Shown: one piece after another, positions 1 to 12,700 of the stretch | Layout: every line of letters begins with the position of its first letter | How positions within the stretch are numbered: position 1 is the first letter of the stretch | NCBI GenBank assembly: GCA_946894095.1 | Contig: OX335662.1 | Span: 12,356,001 to 12,420,000, forward strand | Origin: Incurvaria masculella | Taxonomy: Eukaryota; Arthropoda; Insecta; Lepidoptera; Incurvariidae | Length of the DNA stretch: 64,000 nucleotides | Reading direction: 5' to 3' | Made by a program: the position numbers and the translations under genes | Notes under the pieces: model-generated | The model's database searches: none | Seen by the model: only the letters and a program-made list of their open reading frames with translations | Told to the model about the DNA's origin: nothing

Positions 1-219
1 GCTGTCGATGCGCTGCTGTTTCCGTCGCCACTCCCGGTAATTTCTTACTCGACGCATTTCTTATTCGTCGCAAAAGGGAATGAGACCTCAGAAGGAAAAT
101 AATATTTAATGTGAATTTTACATGGCACAGAAACGGCAAATCTTGAGGAGCTCTGAAGATATGTGTTCCATGTAAGAAATCGATATGGGATCATGATAAA
201 TGTTTTTTTTCTTCCTTAA

Positions 220-761
220 GGCGGCCCAACCCGGCGGGCCTAACTCATTCGCGGGCACGGTACAAAACCGTGCTGTTGCGCTCTGGGACCTTCTCTGTTT
301 CAAAGAATAAGACAGGCTCCGTGATGAGGAAGATGCAACATGTCCACAAAAAAGACAATGTGCATAGTGTATGATTTGGTAAGATTTACGAAAATTTTAA
401 TTTCAAAACGACTTATAGCTAAAAGTAAACCACGACCGCTGTAGTCAAAAATCTAACAATAACCAAATAGATCATAAATCTTGATTAAATAAGCTATGTC
501 TGATGACTAATCTTTTTACAATGTTCTTACTTTATCATTGCGTAATCCACCTCCAAAGTTATTGTATAAAACGCGCAAAAAATTCGAACTTTCGGACCTT
601 ATAACTTGGAAACCAAACACAATTTTACAATGCCAATGGTCATCAGACGTCTAGTTCGATCGAATAAAGCTATTTTTAACAAAATTTTGGATCTCTGACA
701 AGAAATATGGGCGTGATCTTCTTTCCCCTTTTGTATGGGGAGATGAGCGGGTTGGGCCACC
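220..761 (+). mobile_element. TTAA-flanked MITE, family 1, copy 1 (542 bp)
   Basis: Terminal inverted repeats GGCGGCCCAACCCG / CGGGTTGGGCCACC, flanked by TTAA at 216-219 and 762-765. No transposase frame. TTAA target use suggests mobilisation by a piggyBac-type transposase, which is an inference. Confidence 0.85.
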
Positions 762-765
762 TTAA

Positions 766-2681
766 ATAACACGAATTGTTTTTAACTGGACCCTGCGTTT
801 AAAATGGATGTCTATGCTAAGCACAGCATATGGCGTGCGCCAGGGTCTCATATCAGAGATGCCCGACTACGCCCATGCTTTTGAACTTTCTGGGGGGGCC
901 GCGAAAACCATGCCGCCGGCCAAGTGCATTCTGCACACCATGTTTGAAGGACCCTACCACCTAGTAAGTAAGGAAGGGGACCAACAGTTTTACGTGGAAT
1001 CCGAAACACGGCCAGCCTCTACGGTTGATAATGGTCACCCACCCAGAACCTAACCGCGCTCAGAGGTGCTTTCCCAGCTTATCGCACACTGAGCCACCGA
1101 GGTTAACGAATAATGACTAAATGTAGACCGCACAATTTACAACAAAATCCTTTTATTTTTTTCACTTGGTACTTACCTAACTCTTCAGGGTCTTGTCACA
1201 AAACCATGTTTATGTAACATTTTTTAAATAATCAAAAACTGCTCACAACATTTTACGAGAATCTGTTGAGAAATGAGACCTGTAGATGAGAACAGCCGGA
1301 CAGACTTACAAAAACATCGCTCGACTAGGTCGAAAATCATATTTTAACCGTGTGGGCAGAACGACTGAGCCATTGGCGAAATTTCGGTCTCATCTCTCGT
1401 CAACTTTGTGAATTAGAATATTAGTAAAGTCATTAATTTTGTGGAGTTATGTTATTAAATGAATTAATACCGCCCACGCGTGATTAATTAAAGGTTCTAA
1501 TGAACGGCCTGAAATGTATGACTATTAGTTGATTTTCATTTGAGTTGTAAAGTTAAGCAGATTTTAGAGTTAATGACTATATCTATATTACATGAAGAGC
1601 TATAGGGTTTATGAGTAAATCGGGTGCAAATGATCTAATGTTTTTTTATGGTGTTTCTCTCTAAACATGTTGAAAATTGGTAAAATAGAGAATAATGGTG
1701 GTTACCCTAAGTGCAACCTAACTGCATGCCGGCCGGCATGATTTGAGAAAAAGATGAACCGTAAAAATATATAAAAAAAGTTTTTCGCCTTGATTAAATT
1801 GATGATTCAACCAAAAATATTCGGAAAACCATGTTAACGGGCGTAACATTACAAGTAGCTTTTTTTAAATTGTATCACGATTAATTAATTTTGCATTACA
1901 TTTGTTTTATTTCGGTTTAAGACTATCTGATTGAAGTGTAGGTATAAAAAATAACAACCTGTGTAAAAAATATCTATTTAGAATCATATATAATCCCTTT
2001 TATAAATTATAATCTTATATTTAAACAGTGACATGGCTTAGAAACAGTTATATCTTAACAACAATTAAATAAATAATCTTAAAGGTACATGAAAAATACT
2101 GCTAAACATTTTTAAAGCCAACTCAGATGATGACACAATGTAGGTACAAAATATGCGTAAAACATAATAATTGTTTTACATACTGAATACAATAATTTTT
2201 TTCTTTCTTCATTACCAAACAATATTAAAATATAATCTAATCGACAAAATATTAACAGGATGAAATTAAGATTTTTATATACACACATTCTTCGTTTCAG
2301 AATTCGATTAATTTAAAATTTCTTCATTTTAATTATTACACCTTTCCCTTAATGCTATGGAAAAACTAGTCGATAGAATTCAAAAGTTCTAACAATCATT
2401 TTTAAAATTTGGTGTCTTTTAAATTACACGGATAATGTAAAAAACATTACAGTTTTCAAAACTTTGAGAGTTTTTTTTAAACAAAATGCATGGTAGTTCT
2501 TATAGTAATTTCATTAATTTGTTTACATTGAGCTTAAAACAAAGGAAATTTTAATTTCGTATCAAAATTCTGACAGTAACTAATATAATTGCTGGTAGTA
2601 AACGAAACATGCTGCCTTTTTTCAATTTATTACTCAAGGTTTGCGTTGTGATAATGCTCCTAATATTCAGTACGTTAAGGA
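766..2681. other. Downstream flank of Osiris, no gene seen
   Basis: AT-rich. Holds a SINE scrap (945-1005), loose inverted ends around 1265-1407 (GAGAAATGAGACC / GGTCTCATCTCTC) and the palindrome CATGCCGGCCGGCATG at 1725. The 81-codon frame at 808 spans SINE sequence and is not a gene. Confidence 0.5.
2626..2631 (-). terminator. Candidate poly(A) signal of the Osiris gene
   Basis: AATAAA on the minus strand about 50 nt after the Osiris stop codon. It is the first such hexamer downstream, in AT-rich DNA where chance matches are common. Confidence 0.45.
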
Positions 2682-2813
2682 CTAGACTTCTTCGGCCTTG
2701 ATGTCGGCTTCGGTCTTTTTATTTCTATACTCCCAGCCCTGGTACGCGAGGTCCTGCGGGCTGCTTTCATGCTCCCTGAAGGACACACCGCCGCTTCCAT
2801 ATTTATTGCCGCT
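2682..2813 (-). CDS. Osiris coding exon 7 (C terminus)
   Basis: Residues 297-339 and TAG. The acceptor is GATTTCAG-like (ATTTCAG). It contains PQDLAYQGWEYR, a variant of the AQxLxY signature with Pro for the first Ala, and ends KAEEV. A candidate polyadenylation signal follows at 2626-2631. Confidence 0.92.
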   Translation of the reverse strand, partial: SGNKYGSGGVSFREHESSPQDLAYQGWEYRNKKTEADIKAEEV

Positions 2814-5800
2814 CTGAAATAAAAAAAAACATATATTATAACATTTTTATGCGTGCTGATTTATCGTGTGATGGGGGCCATATTTTTTTCTTATTCCCTA
2901 CATTTTTGTATTAATTTATCGCATGAATTGCATTTAATGGCAGACTTATAATTATTACAGAATACTGAAATACGAAAACAAATAAATATGGTGCCGTGAA
3001 CAGTTTATTCTTGGACAGATATACTTCACTAAACTTTTGAAAAAACTTAAATCATCGTAAATGTAAAAAAAATTAAATTAACGAATTACATACATACTAT
3101 TATTTAGTGGGCAAACTAAATGATATGTATCATCAAATGTTGCGCTTGACACTTGCAACGATTCTAAAGATCTATAAAACTTACGTAATTTGAAATAAGT
3201 TGTCAAATTTAAGACATTACTCTTCAAAAATGTTAAAAAAACTCCAAGTAATTAAAATAGCAACACAATTTCACCAAAAACGGATTTCGAATTGTAGGTA
3301 CCTATATTACAAGTTAAATAAAGTGCCTAGTAATTTCAATCATGTAGCGTTTGACGCTATGCACCTGATATTTGGAAACACGTATACTTATACACTAACA
3401 CATACACCCTCATATCAAAAATACTCACTACTCATAAACACACACATCCACCCTTCCTCACATCCACACACAAATCACGTACGGTCTGATTGCATCTTTG
3501 TAACTTTAGTGTTTAAAATACTTATACAATTTGTGAAACTTTTAATTGGCCTAATATTTTGTAAACTACAATATGACGATTTATCTTGTAATAGGCTGAA
3601 GTTTCAATAAATAAATAAATAAAAAAATACTTTGATTTTGCCAAATAATTTCAACTAGAAAAGTTTTAGTAACTGGTGCATGACCCTTGGCACAGTAGAT
3701 ATAAGCAAGTTCGCGACATTCCCGAAAGGGGGTTATTTTGGGTCGCATACTGATTCCGAAAACGCAGGATTTTTCTTGTTTTGAGCTTTTGTTTTAAAAT
3801 TTTCGATTTCTAATACTAGCATGAAAACATAGTATTTCGTAATAGTAAACGCACTGCATTCATAAAAAGTTCTAAAATAGGACATTTTTAAAAACAAATG
3901 TGAACATTTACATTCTGATCGACGCGATAAAATTGGCGGCGGCGCGCAGTCAGCTGCGAGACAGCAAACGCGTGACCTTGGCAGTGGAGCGTACACATGG
4001 CGTACTTACACCATTCCAAAGGGAAATTGTCGCTGAGGTTAAAGTTTGGATTCAATCTGCATTTTTTTTACTATTTTAGATTTAATTTTTAAATACCACA
4101 AAATTATCAGTATACGAAATAGTTAAATAATCGGTATTAAAATAGCAAGTGTCGCGAAAAAAATTAACACCGTGTATAGCTGTGCGACCGGGGCCACAGC
4201 AGTAGCTCAACTCAGGTGAGTTCTGATATAAATACCTCTACTCAATCGAATGTCGAGGTTGTGACTTAAATATTGGCGGAGCACTGCTGGTTCTATTATA
4301 ATAAAAAAAGTAATTCGGGACAGTTCAGTACCGCGAAACTATTCAAGCGAAATATGCCTGTACAGGTGAACGAAATCGGGAATTTGTGTCCAGTTGAACT
4401 ACTGGGTGTAATTCCATATATACATTCTCTGCCCTTGGGCGGTCCCCTTTTGGGTATGCGGTTACGCGGTCTTGGTGCCTCCTATGGAATTCCTCGATCC
4501 TATGAACAGCGTGAGACTTACCGAATACGAGTCGTAGTGGCTGTACTGCGGATGGCTCGGCTGGATGAAATGGGGCTGCTCCCTGTAGGGCGAGACCCCG
4601 ATGCCGGCGGGGGAGTACTGGGGGCTGCTGTAGTGCCCAGACGTGAAGGGCGACTGGAGGTTGGGCTTGCAGAACTTGAAGTAGCCGATCACACCTGGAA
4701 CGTTCACGGATTTGTATCATTCGATGAACTGTTTGTCGTTGAGTAAATCATTTATATCATTAGATGATCTGTTTGTTGTTGAGTAAATCATTTATATCAT
4801 TAGATGATCTGTTTGTTGTTGAGTAAATCATTTATATCATTAGATGATCTGTTTGTTGTTGAGTAAATATAATTTATCCTACTTAGCAGGTACCTCACTT
4901 ATTCCAAGAAATGTGATTTGTATTTTTTATTTAATTTATTTATTTATTTATAATATAAATATCTAATACATTATACTGTAATTCTTAAACTAAACCAGGT
5001 TTGTCTTATAAGAACTACTGTTAACAAGGTTTTTTTACATGGGTATAATACGATTTAAGTTTTAACTAACTTTTACAATGTAATGCTATTCTAATAAAAA
5101 TATATAATTGGTATATAAAATATAAGCAAGAGTGTGAAATGAAGGTGGCTTGGCTGTAAGTAACTGACACTGTGTTAGGAGAATGAAATAAATGGAATGT
5201 GTAAGTGTATGTGTTTGCTGCTCGCTACGTCCAACAGACCGTCCATAGACCATTGCGAGATTAGACTGTCCAATTTTATGTGTTGTGTGTAAGTTAGTTT
5301 TAATATGCAATTGTTAGTAGATCTTCTGTTTCTTCGTAGTTTAGCGTGTTTAACCATATTTTTAAAATTCGTTTTATGTAACTATTGCCCTGTCTTATTT
5401 CATTTAATTTGCATTTACATTTAATTTTGTTGTATAGATACGGCGATAGAAATTTTTGGAACCGTTGCGCAAACTTAGTTTTTGTTTTGGGTACCACTGC
5501 ATTATTTCTAAATCTGCCAGCATGCCGTAAGACATTGACGGTCTTTTCAAAAGTGCGGTGGTAAGTGCAAACAATATTACAAATGAATAGTTGTCTCACT
5601 GTTAATAGTTTCGCTTCTTGGTATAGGTCAAAAGAATGATAGCCTAGTGGTTTTTTATATATTATTCTTAAGATAGCTCTCTGCGCTCTCTCCAATTCTA
5701 TGAGATGTGTCTTTGCTGCCGCTCCCCAGACCGATATACAGTAGTTTATCAGTGAATGACAGAGAGCGAAGTAAGCCATCTTCAGCGTGGCATCATCCAC

Positions 5801-8800
5801 CACATTACGAATGCACTTAAAGAAATATATCAGACGTCTAATTCTACCAGAAAGAGCGGTGATATGTGGCTTCCAGTTTAATCTGTCATCCAAAAGTATG
5901 CCTAGGTATTTAATTGTATTGTAACAGGCATTCTTCTTACACATTTTAAAATGGGTGGAGGCAGAAGGCCTGTTACATTATGCATGTATAAATCAATCGT
6001 GAAGCAAGGACACATTAATTAAAGAAAGAGCCCGGTAAAAAGATAAAGGCTCGACCCGAACCAGCAAAACATTTTTTTTTATGCGACCTGACATGGATGA
6101 CTAATATTACACAACTACCGTTATGATATTAGCCCAATACACCACATTCCCGAAGGAATTTGGTGCCATGCCAGGACCTTCCCTTTATGAGCACAGCTAC
6201 ATTGAACTGGATGGAAAACACGGACAATTTTTCATTGCCGCTTCGACCATCTTTTCATCCAATGCGATGGTACCAACCCGGGCAGGCTTAAACCCTACCA
6301 CCTAGTAGGGGAAGGGGACCTACAGTTTTACATGGATTCCGAACCATGGAGCAACTCGCATTCGTGACGAAAATGCACTTATCGAACTCGGAAAGAGAAA
6401 GACAGTGGTGCAAGTCGGTATTGAACCCAGGCCTCTGGTACGCTAGGCCAGTCCCCGCGCCACTAGGCTACGAGCCGCTCAACCCGCGGTATTGCGTCTA
6501 CCAATTTCGCCACGTGCTGTATACCCATAGTTTGAAATTCTCCTACAGACCCTCCTCCCGTAATCAATGCAATAACATAGTGTTTTTTGTTGATTGCTGT
6601 AAGCTTGATGATAAATCATAAGTAAGTAATTAACTGTAAAAAAAAAAATTCGAGCTCAGATTGTTAAGTATGCATAAGGATTTAGAATAGACCGTTAAGA
6701 TGGTTATACTAGCCAATGCCAGTAGTTTAATTGCGTTTCTTTCGTGATCTCTATGGAATGAGTGCAAGAAAAAAAAAACATGTATAATTCCAGCTAACGT
6801 TCTATCAAAACAGAAAGAAAAAAATTACAGATATTGATATTTTATGCATGGAAAATTTTTTTTAAGTCAGGTCTCAAATACATTATTTTTCAAGTTTGCG
6901 GCTTATATTGATATTAACTAATATTTATTTAAATACCATTTAAAAGATCTTAATATTATCTACCCATTCAGCGAAGAACATGTTTAACTTTTCCCAATTT
7001 CTTTAACGAAACAATAAAAAAACCGGTTTCACGCGTTATGCGGGTTGGTCACATTTAGAAAGAATTATTTCGAGCTGCTCTAACTAAGCGAGACGTCGGG
7101 TTCTGGCTAACTCGTTTAGGTATGAGGATGCTCTTAAGCAGGAAACGGAAATTAAAGAAATAAATCTCTAAGGTACTTCCTTGAAACTAAAAAACTAAAT
7201 TGTAAGAAAGAAATATGTCGGCGGCGATTGGTCGCATAGGCTGTTCTAGAAACAACTGAACTTGTTAAATTATTAGACCGTAAAGTGGATGGACTATTAT
7301 ACCACGATTCACAAAATTAGAGTTATTTCATTACAAAAAAAAAAATATAATCTGCAAAAAAACGGACATAAACATTTTGTCAATGTAATATAATAATCCT
7401 AGGTCGACTTTAGTTGTTTGGGAATTTTATATAATCGCTTTTTCAAAATTTTCACCACTATTGCATTACTACCCTGTACATTTAGGGAACATTTCTATTA
7501 TCGCCAGGAAGAACAACCACAACAACCACCTGAAGAGGCACATGTCCAGCAGTGGACACAAACACGCCGACTAACTGACTTTCCAATCGTTACTTCTCAC
7601 CTGGAACGATTAAGGCCATGAATCCTAGGAATTTCTTGAAGCTGGCGAGACCGAGGATGAGGGGCAGGAAGAGGAGAAGTTTCAGCTTGAACAGCTTCAG
7701 GATCAGCAGCATGGGGATTATCAGCTTCTTCAGCTTGTTGCGTCCTGAAAAACGACATTTATTATTCATATGTGTCTCTTGAAACTCGATCATGAATGAC
7801 ACGTATCATGGGACATAATTTTAGTCAATATCATTTGTGTTTTCTTTTTATATTTTTACAATAAAGTTTTCACCAATGCAATTCATTTAGAAGTTATGAT
7901 TAAATATTTTCAGTCTATTTTTTATAAAAAGGAAAACCTTATGATTAAGTCAAGAATACTCGTAAAATAGGTTTATGTCTTTATAAACAGAACGCAAAAT
8001 TAGTGCACTTAGAGCAAAGATAAATAATAAATAAATAAAGTATCACAAAAATAGTCGTGTCAAACACATGTTCGGAATTTCAGATTTAGGGCTTTTTTCA
8101 CTTACTGACGATTAGCTTAATCGCCACATATTGAGGCATTTCTTAGCAGCTTCAGCGGATCAATCAAGTTGTGACATGACTTAGGGCCGAGGGGGCACGG
8201 GGGCTGAGTGCACGAAAGGACAAAAAATCTAAATCTACGTCAATGTATGATTCAACACGTCACTTTGTATGGATAGTATGGATGTAACTCCACGCGGTTC
8301 ACTAAAAGTGGCGTGATTAAGTTCGAATTTTTCGCGCGTTATACCCACAAATTTGAAGGTGGATTACTCAACGATAAAATAAAAACATCTTGTTTGAAAA
8401 ATGTTGCGGCTTTTCACGCGGCAGGTAGAGATATTCTTCGACGCACGAGCGCGGCGGATGCCTCCTTGACAACGGGCTGAATGATTAGCTCGAAACGTCA
8501 GAGAATATCTCTACCTGCCGCGTGAAAAGCCGTAACATTTTTCAAACATGTCTAACGACCGCGGTAACCTCAAAAGTATCATAAAAACATCTTAAAAAGA
8601 TTAGTCATCAGACCTAGCTTGTTTTATGAAGATTTATAATCGATTTGGTTTTTGGTTGATTCTTTACTACAGCGGACGTGATTTAATTTTAGCTATAAGT
8701 CGTTTTGTAATTAAAATTTTCGTAAATCTTGCCAAATCAAATACTATGCGCATTGTCTGCTTTGTGGACATGTTGCATCCTCCTCATCACGGAGCCTGTC

Positions 8801-9749
8801 TTTTTCTTTGAAACAGAGAAGGTCCCAGAGCGAAATAGCACGGTTTTATACCGTGCCCGCGAATGAGGTAGTCCCGCCGAGAAGGGCCACCTTAAACAAA
8901 TAAAATGAAGCGAAGTGAATTATGGAGTGTTAAGAGTTCAGAAACTCACTGAAAGGAGGCGCCTTCTTGTCCTCGATGATGTCCACCTCGTCGGCGATCT
9001 CGTCGAGGAACCTCGGCGCGATGACCCCGTTGGAGGTCACCTCGTCGTCCAGCTCCATCTCCAGGGCCGTTGAGCGGAGGAACCTGGAGAGATCGTTCAT
9101 TTATTAGCATAGATTAAAGAGGAAGACATTTTTTTTTATGAAAAAACCGGTATTGTGCTGAGGACCAAAGGTGCCCAAAACAGCCAAAACATCTCGCCTC
9201 GCGAAACCACGCTTAGCGAGGTGCCATGCCAGCGGATTTGCGGACTATGGCTGAGCTAGCGAGCTTATTCAAATAACGCTTGAATACTCCCAGGTTGTAA
9301 GTGTTAACTTACCTCAGGCAACGTACAACACCCGCCGAAAACTGCCTATTTTCGCTGGTACTATGACATTTCTGATCAGCGCCATCTCCCGTCACTTCCA
9401 GAACTAGTTACACCGTCATGAAACTATTTATTTATTTATTAAAGGAAAACTTACAGCTAACAAACAAGATACACAAAATACACTACCTAGAAATAAAAAA
9501 TAATCCTAACAAGTTTTCACAAATATAAATGATACTATAAATCGCTCTTATATGGGAAAGATATCGAGAAAAAGAGGGTCTATTAGGGTGTGAGGGTGTG
9601 TGAGGTTGTGTGAGTGTGTGTGAGGGTGTGTGAGGGTGTGTGGGAGAGGGTGTGGGTGTGTTGTTTGGTTTGTGAAGATGATGTCGTGTGTTATGTGTGT
9701 GGGTCAATCCAAATTCTTAAAAATGTATGCATGTTTACGTATTTTTTTT

Positions 9750-9796
<47 letters not shown>

Positions 9797-12700
9797 AAGA
9801 TCTACTTTAAGGACAATGACAAGATTAATTGTTTCTTGAAAGCAGACTTTTTGCTACATAACAAGTCTATGTGTCCATGCTTGATTTCAAATTTTGATTA
9901 GAACTATGTTTGATTCCAAATATTGCGTACTTAGGCGTGATGAAGACGTTACATTTTAACTTTAAATTAAGTCATGTCATTGTAAATAAAAAATAACATC
10001 GATAATTCATTGGTTTGCATTTATTTAATCTGAAATGTGAATAGCCATCTGTCGAAGGAAATATACTTTTTAGTACTAATCAGGTACTTACGTCGCTTAT
10101 TGCAAGGAATGTGATATATATGTATGTATAATCGACCGGGAAGTAAGGACACATTAATTAAAGAGAGAGTCCAGTAATAATAACTACTTTACGAATATAC
10201 ACATATTCTACAAACTATAAACTTTAAGTGTCCAACAAAAATTACCAGGTGGACTGATCATTAGCAAAACCAAAACAAAATATCTGGGTAATCACTATCA
10301 CTACATAGTATAAAACAAAGTCGCTTTCTCTGTCCCTATATCCCTATATCCCTATGTATGCTTAAATCTTCAAAACTATGCAACGTATTTTGATGCGGTT
10401 TTTTTAATAGATATATATATATAGATATATATAGATAGTGATTAAAGAGGAAGGTTTATATGTATAATAACATCCATTAATTAGTGGAGAAATACTGTTA
10501 TTTTTGAGGTTTCCAATGTGATGTCGCAAAAAATTACATTTTTTCCGCTTACATTGCAAACACAGGCTGAACTCTACGAGATTTATCAAAATTATGTACT
10601 AAGTATTGTACACATTGAAAAGGTCTACAGAAAACTCCGGGATGGTATATGTCTATCTCTTATGGATATCCCACAATATTTTTTTTTGTCATTTACTTTT
10701 TACGACAAATAATGGCTAATTTTCGAAGAGATTTTAACCAATACAGCATTAATCCTTATCCAATTAAATACCTTAAATACATTGTTGATTTAATATAGAT
10801 CTATATGGCCCTTTTCAGCATATGATTTAAATGAATATTTTCGAAGATATTACAGATTTAAAAATTGCGGGACGTAGCGTTTGCGGCGGTACCGGCCGGC
10901 GGCCGGGTGGTATAAATAGTGCGTCGGAGGCCGCGGCTCTCCCTGTAGCACTTTGAATTTAGCAACGATCGGACGCGTTTATTATCGGAGCTCTGTAATA
11001 TCTTATAATCATCTAATAATAATATGTAAGTTTTTTTTTATTTCAAGTATTTAAATGTATAAACTCTACGTAAAAAGGGTTTATTTGTGTATCATTGTGT
11101 CAAAGTAATATTTTTTTAAATGATATTATGCCCATGCAAAGGCGGGACGGGCTGCTAGTGAATTTATAAGAAGAAGTTGTTCTAGTTTTAATAAGGTTGG
11201 TGCTGATAAAGATGAATTCAGTTCTTCTTTAGCAAGTATTAAGCGTAGTAAGCATTAGATTTTTTTTGTCGTATTTTACTTTAAAATTTTAGTTTTAGTT
11301 GTGTGTCTATTGTATTTATCACATTTTCAGCCTATTGCATGTGTAATTGAATTACTATATGTGGAACCTTTATTGGTCTGCGAGTGTTTATTATGTGAGT
11401 TTACTAAAGTTTTGTATGAGACTGTTTCTATAGCAAATAAAATAAAAATAAAATATCACATGCCACCTGTCGACTTTTATTATCTCTATTCAACACTGGC
11501 ACGATGTTATAAATCCTTTAATCTTTGCCTTCACAAAGCAAATGCACGATCCGATAATGGTAAGTTCTGTGGGGTTACCATGGTAAGTTAGCACGCGGTT
11601 GCATAGCAGGTGAACAGGCAAGAGAGTGATTAAATTCAGTTTTTTTTTCATGCGACCTTACATGGATGGCTAATACCACACAACTACCGTTATGATATTA
11701 GCCCAATACACCACATTCCCGAAGGAATTAGGTGCCATGCCCGGACCTTCCCTTTATGAGCATGCCTACATTGAACTGGATGGAAAACACGGACAATTTT
11801 TCATTGCCGCTTCGACCATCTTTTCATCCAATGCGATGGTACCAACCCGGGCGGGCTTAAACCCTACCACCTAGTAGGGGAAGGGGACCTACAGTTTTAC
11901 ATGGAATCCGAACCATGGAGCAGCTCGCATTCGTGACGAAAAGCACTTTTAGAACTCGGAAAGAGAAAGACAGTGGTGCATGTCGGAACTGAACTCAGGC
12001 CTCTGGTACGCTAGGCCAGTCCCCGCGCCACTAGGCTACGAGCCATTTACACTTCGTATCATACTAACTATCGAACGACGTTTTATTCGGACAAGTGAAC
12101 TGTATTGGTGTGTTTATCAAAATCATCACCTCTCTATCTTCCGGAGGCCGTACTTGACGAGCGCGTCCCACTCGGTGTCGTCGGAGCGGGGTGTCGAACC
12201 CAGCTCCGGAGGTTCGCGAGACAGCGCGCGCGCCTGCGCCTCAACCCGCACGACGCGCGCGTTCTGAGACAACCTGCGAACACGAAAAGGTTATTTTATT
12301 ATATTTATTCATAATAGCTGGGAATCTAACTCGTTGATTAAAAAAACCGGCCAAGTGCGAGTCGGACTCGCACACGAAGGGTTCCGTACCATCGTAAAAA
12401 ATAAAACAAAAAAATCACGTTTTTTGTATGGGAGCCCCCTTTAATTTTCATTATTTTGTAATCTTACCTTTCTATCTTGTTATAGCGGCAAAATAAATAC
12501 ACACTCTGTGAAAATTTCAGCTGTCTAACTGTTACGGTTACTGAGATACAGCCCTGTGACAGACGGACAGACGGACGGACGGACGGACAGCGGAGGCTTA
12601 GTAATAGGTTTCCGTTTTCACCCTTTGGGTACGGAACCCTAAAAATACTTATCCCTGTACGTACCAGTCATTAGAGTGGCTCGAAAGGAACCAATTTTCT

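Noticed and set aside
3200..3610. 136-codon frame
   Set aside because: Low-complexity Thr/His then Leu/Ile sequence in AT-rich DNA, no domain, ends in an AATA-type simple run.
4273..4746. 157-codon plus-strand frame and 125-codon minus frame over Osiris exon 6
   Set aside because: Shadows of the GC-rich exon in other frames; the exon frame has family features and splice sites.
6123..6305. 60-residue peptide frame repeated at 6,123, 11,692, 34,152 and 62,343
   Set aside because: It is the antisense strand of the SINE body; similarity reflects young copies, and other copies break it.
9483..9901. His/Thr-rich and Val/Cys-rich frames
   Set aside because: Translations of the GTGTGAGG minisatellite and the (AT)n run.
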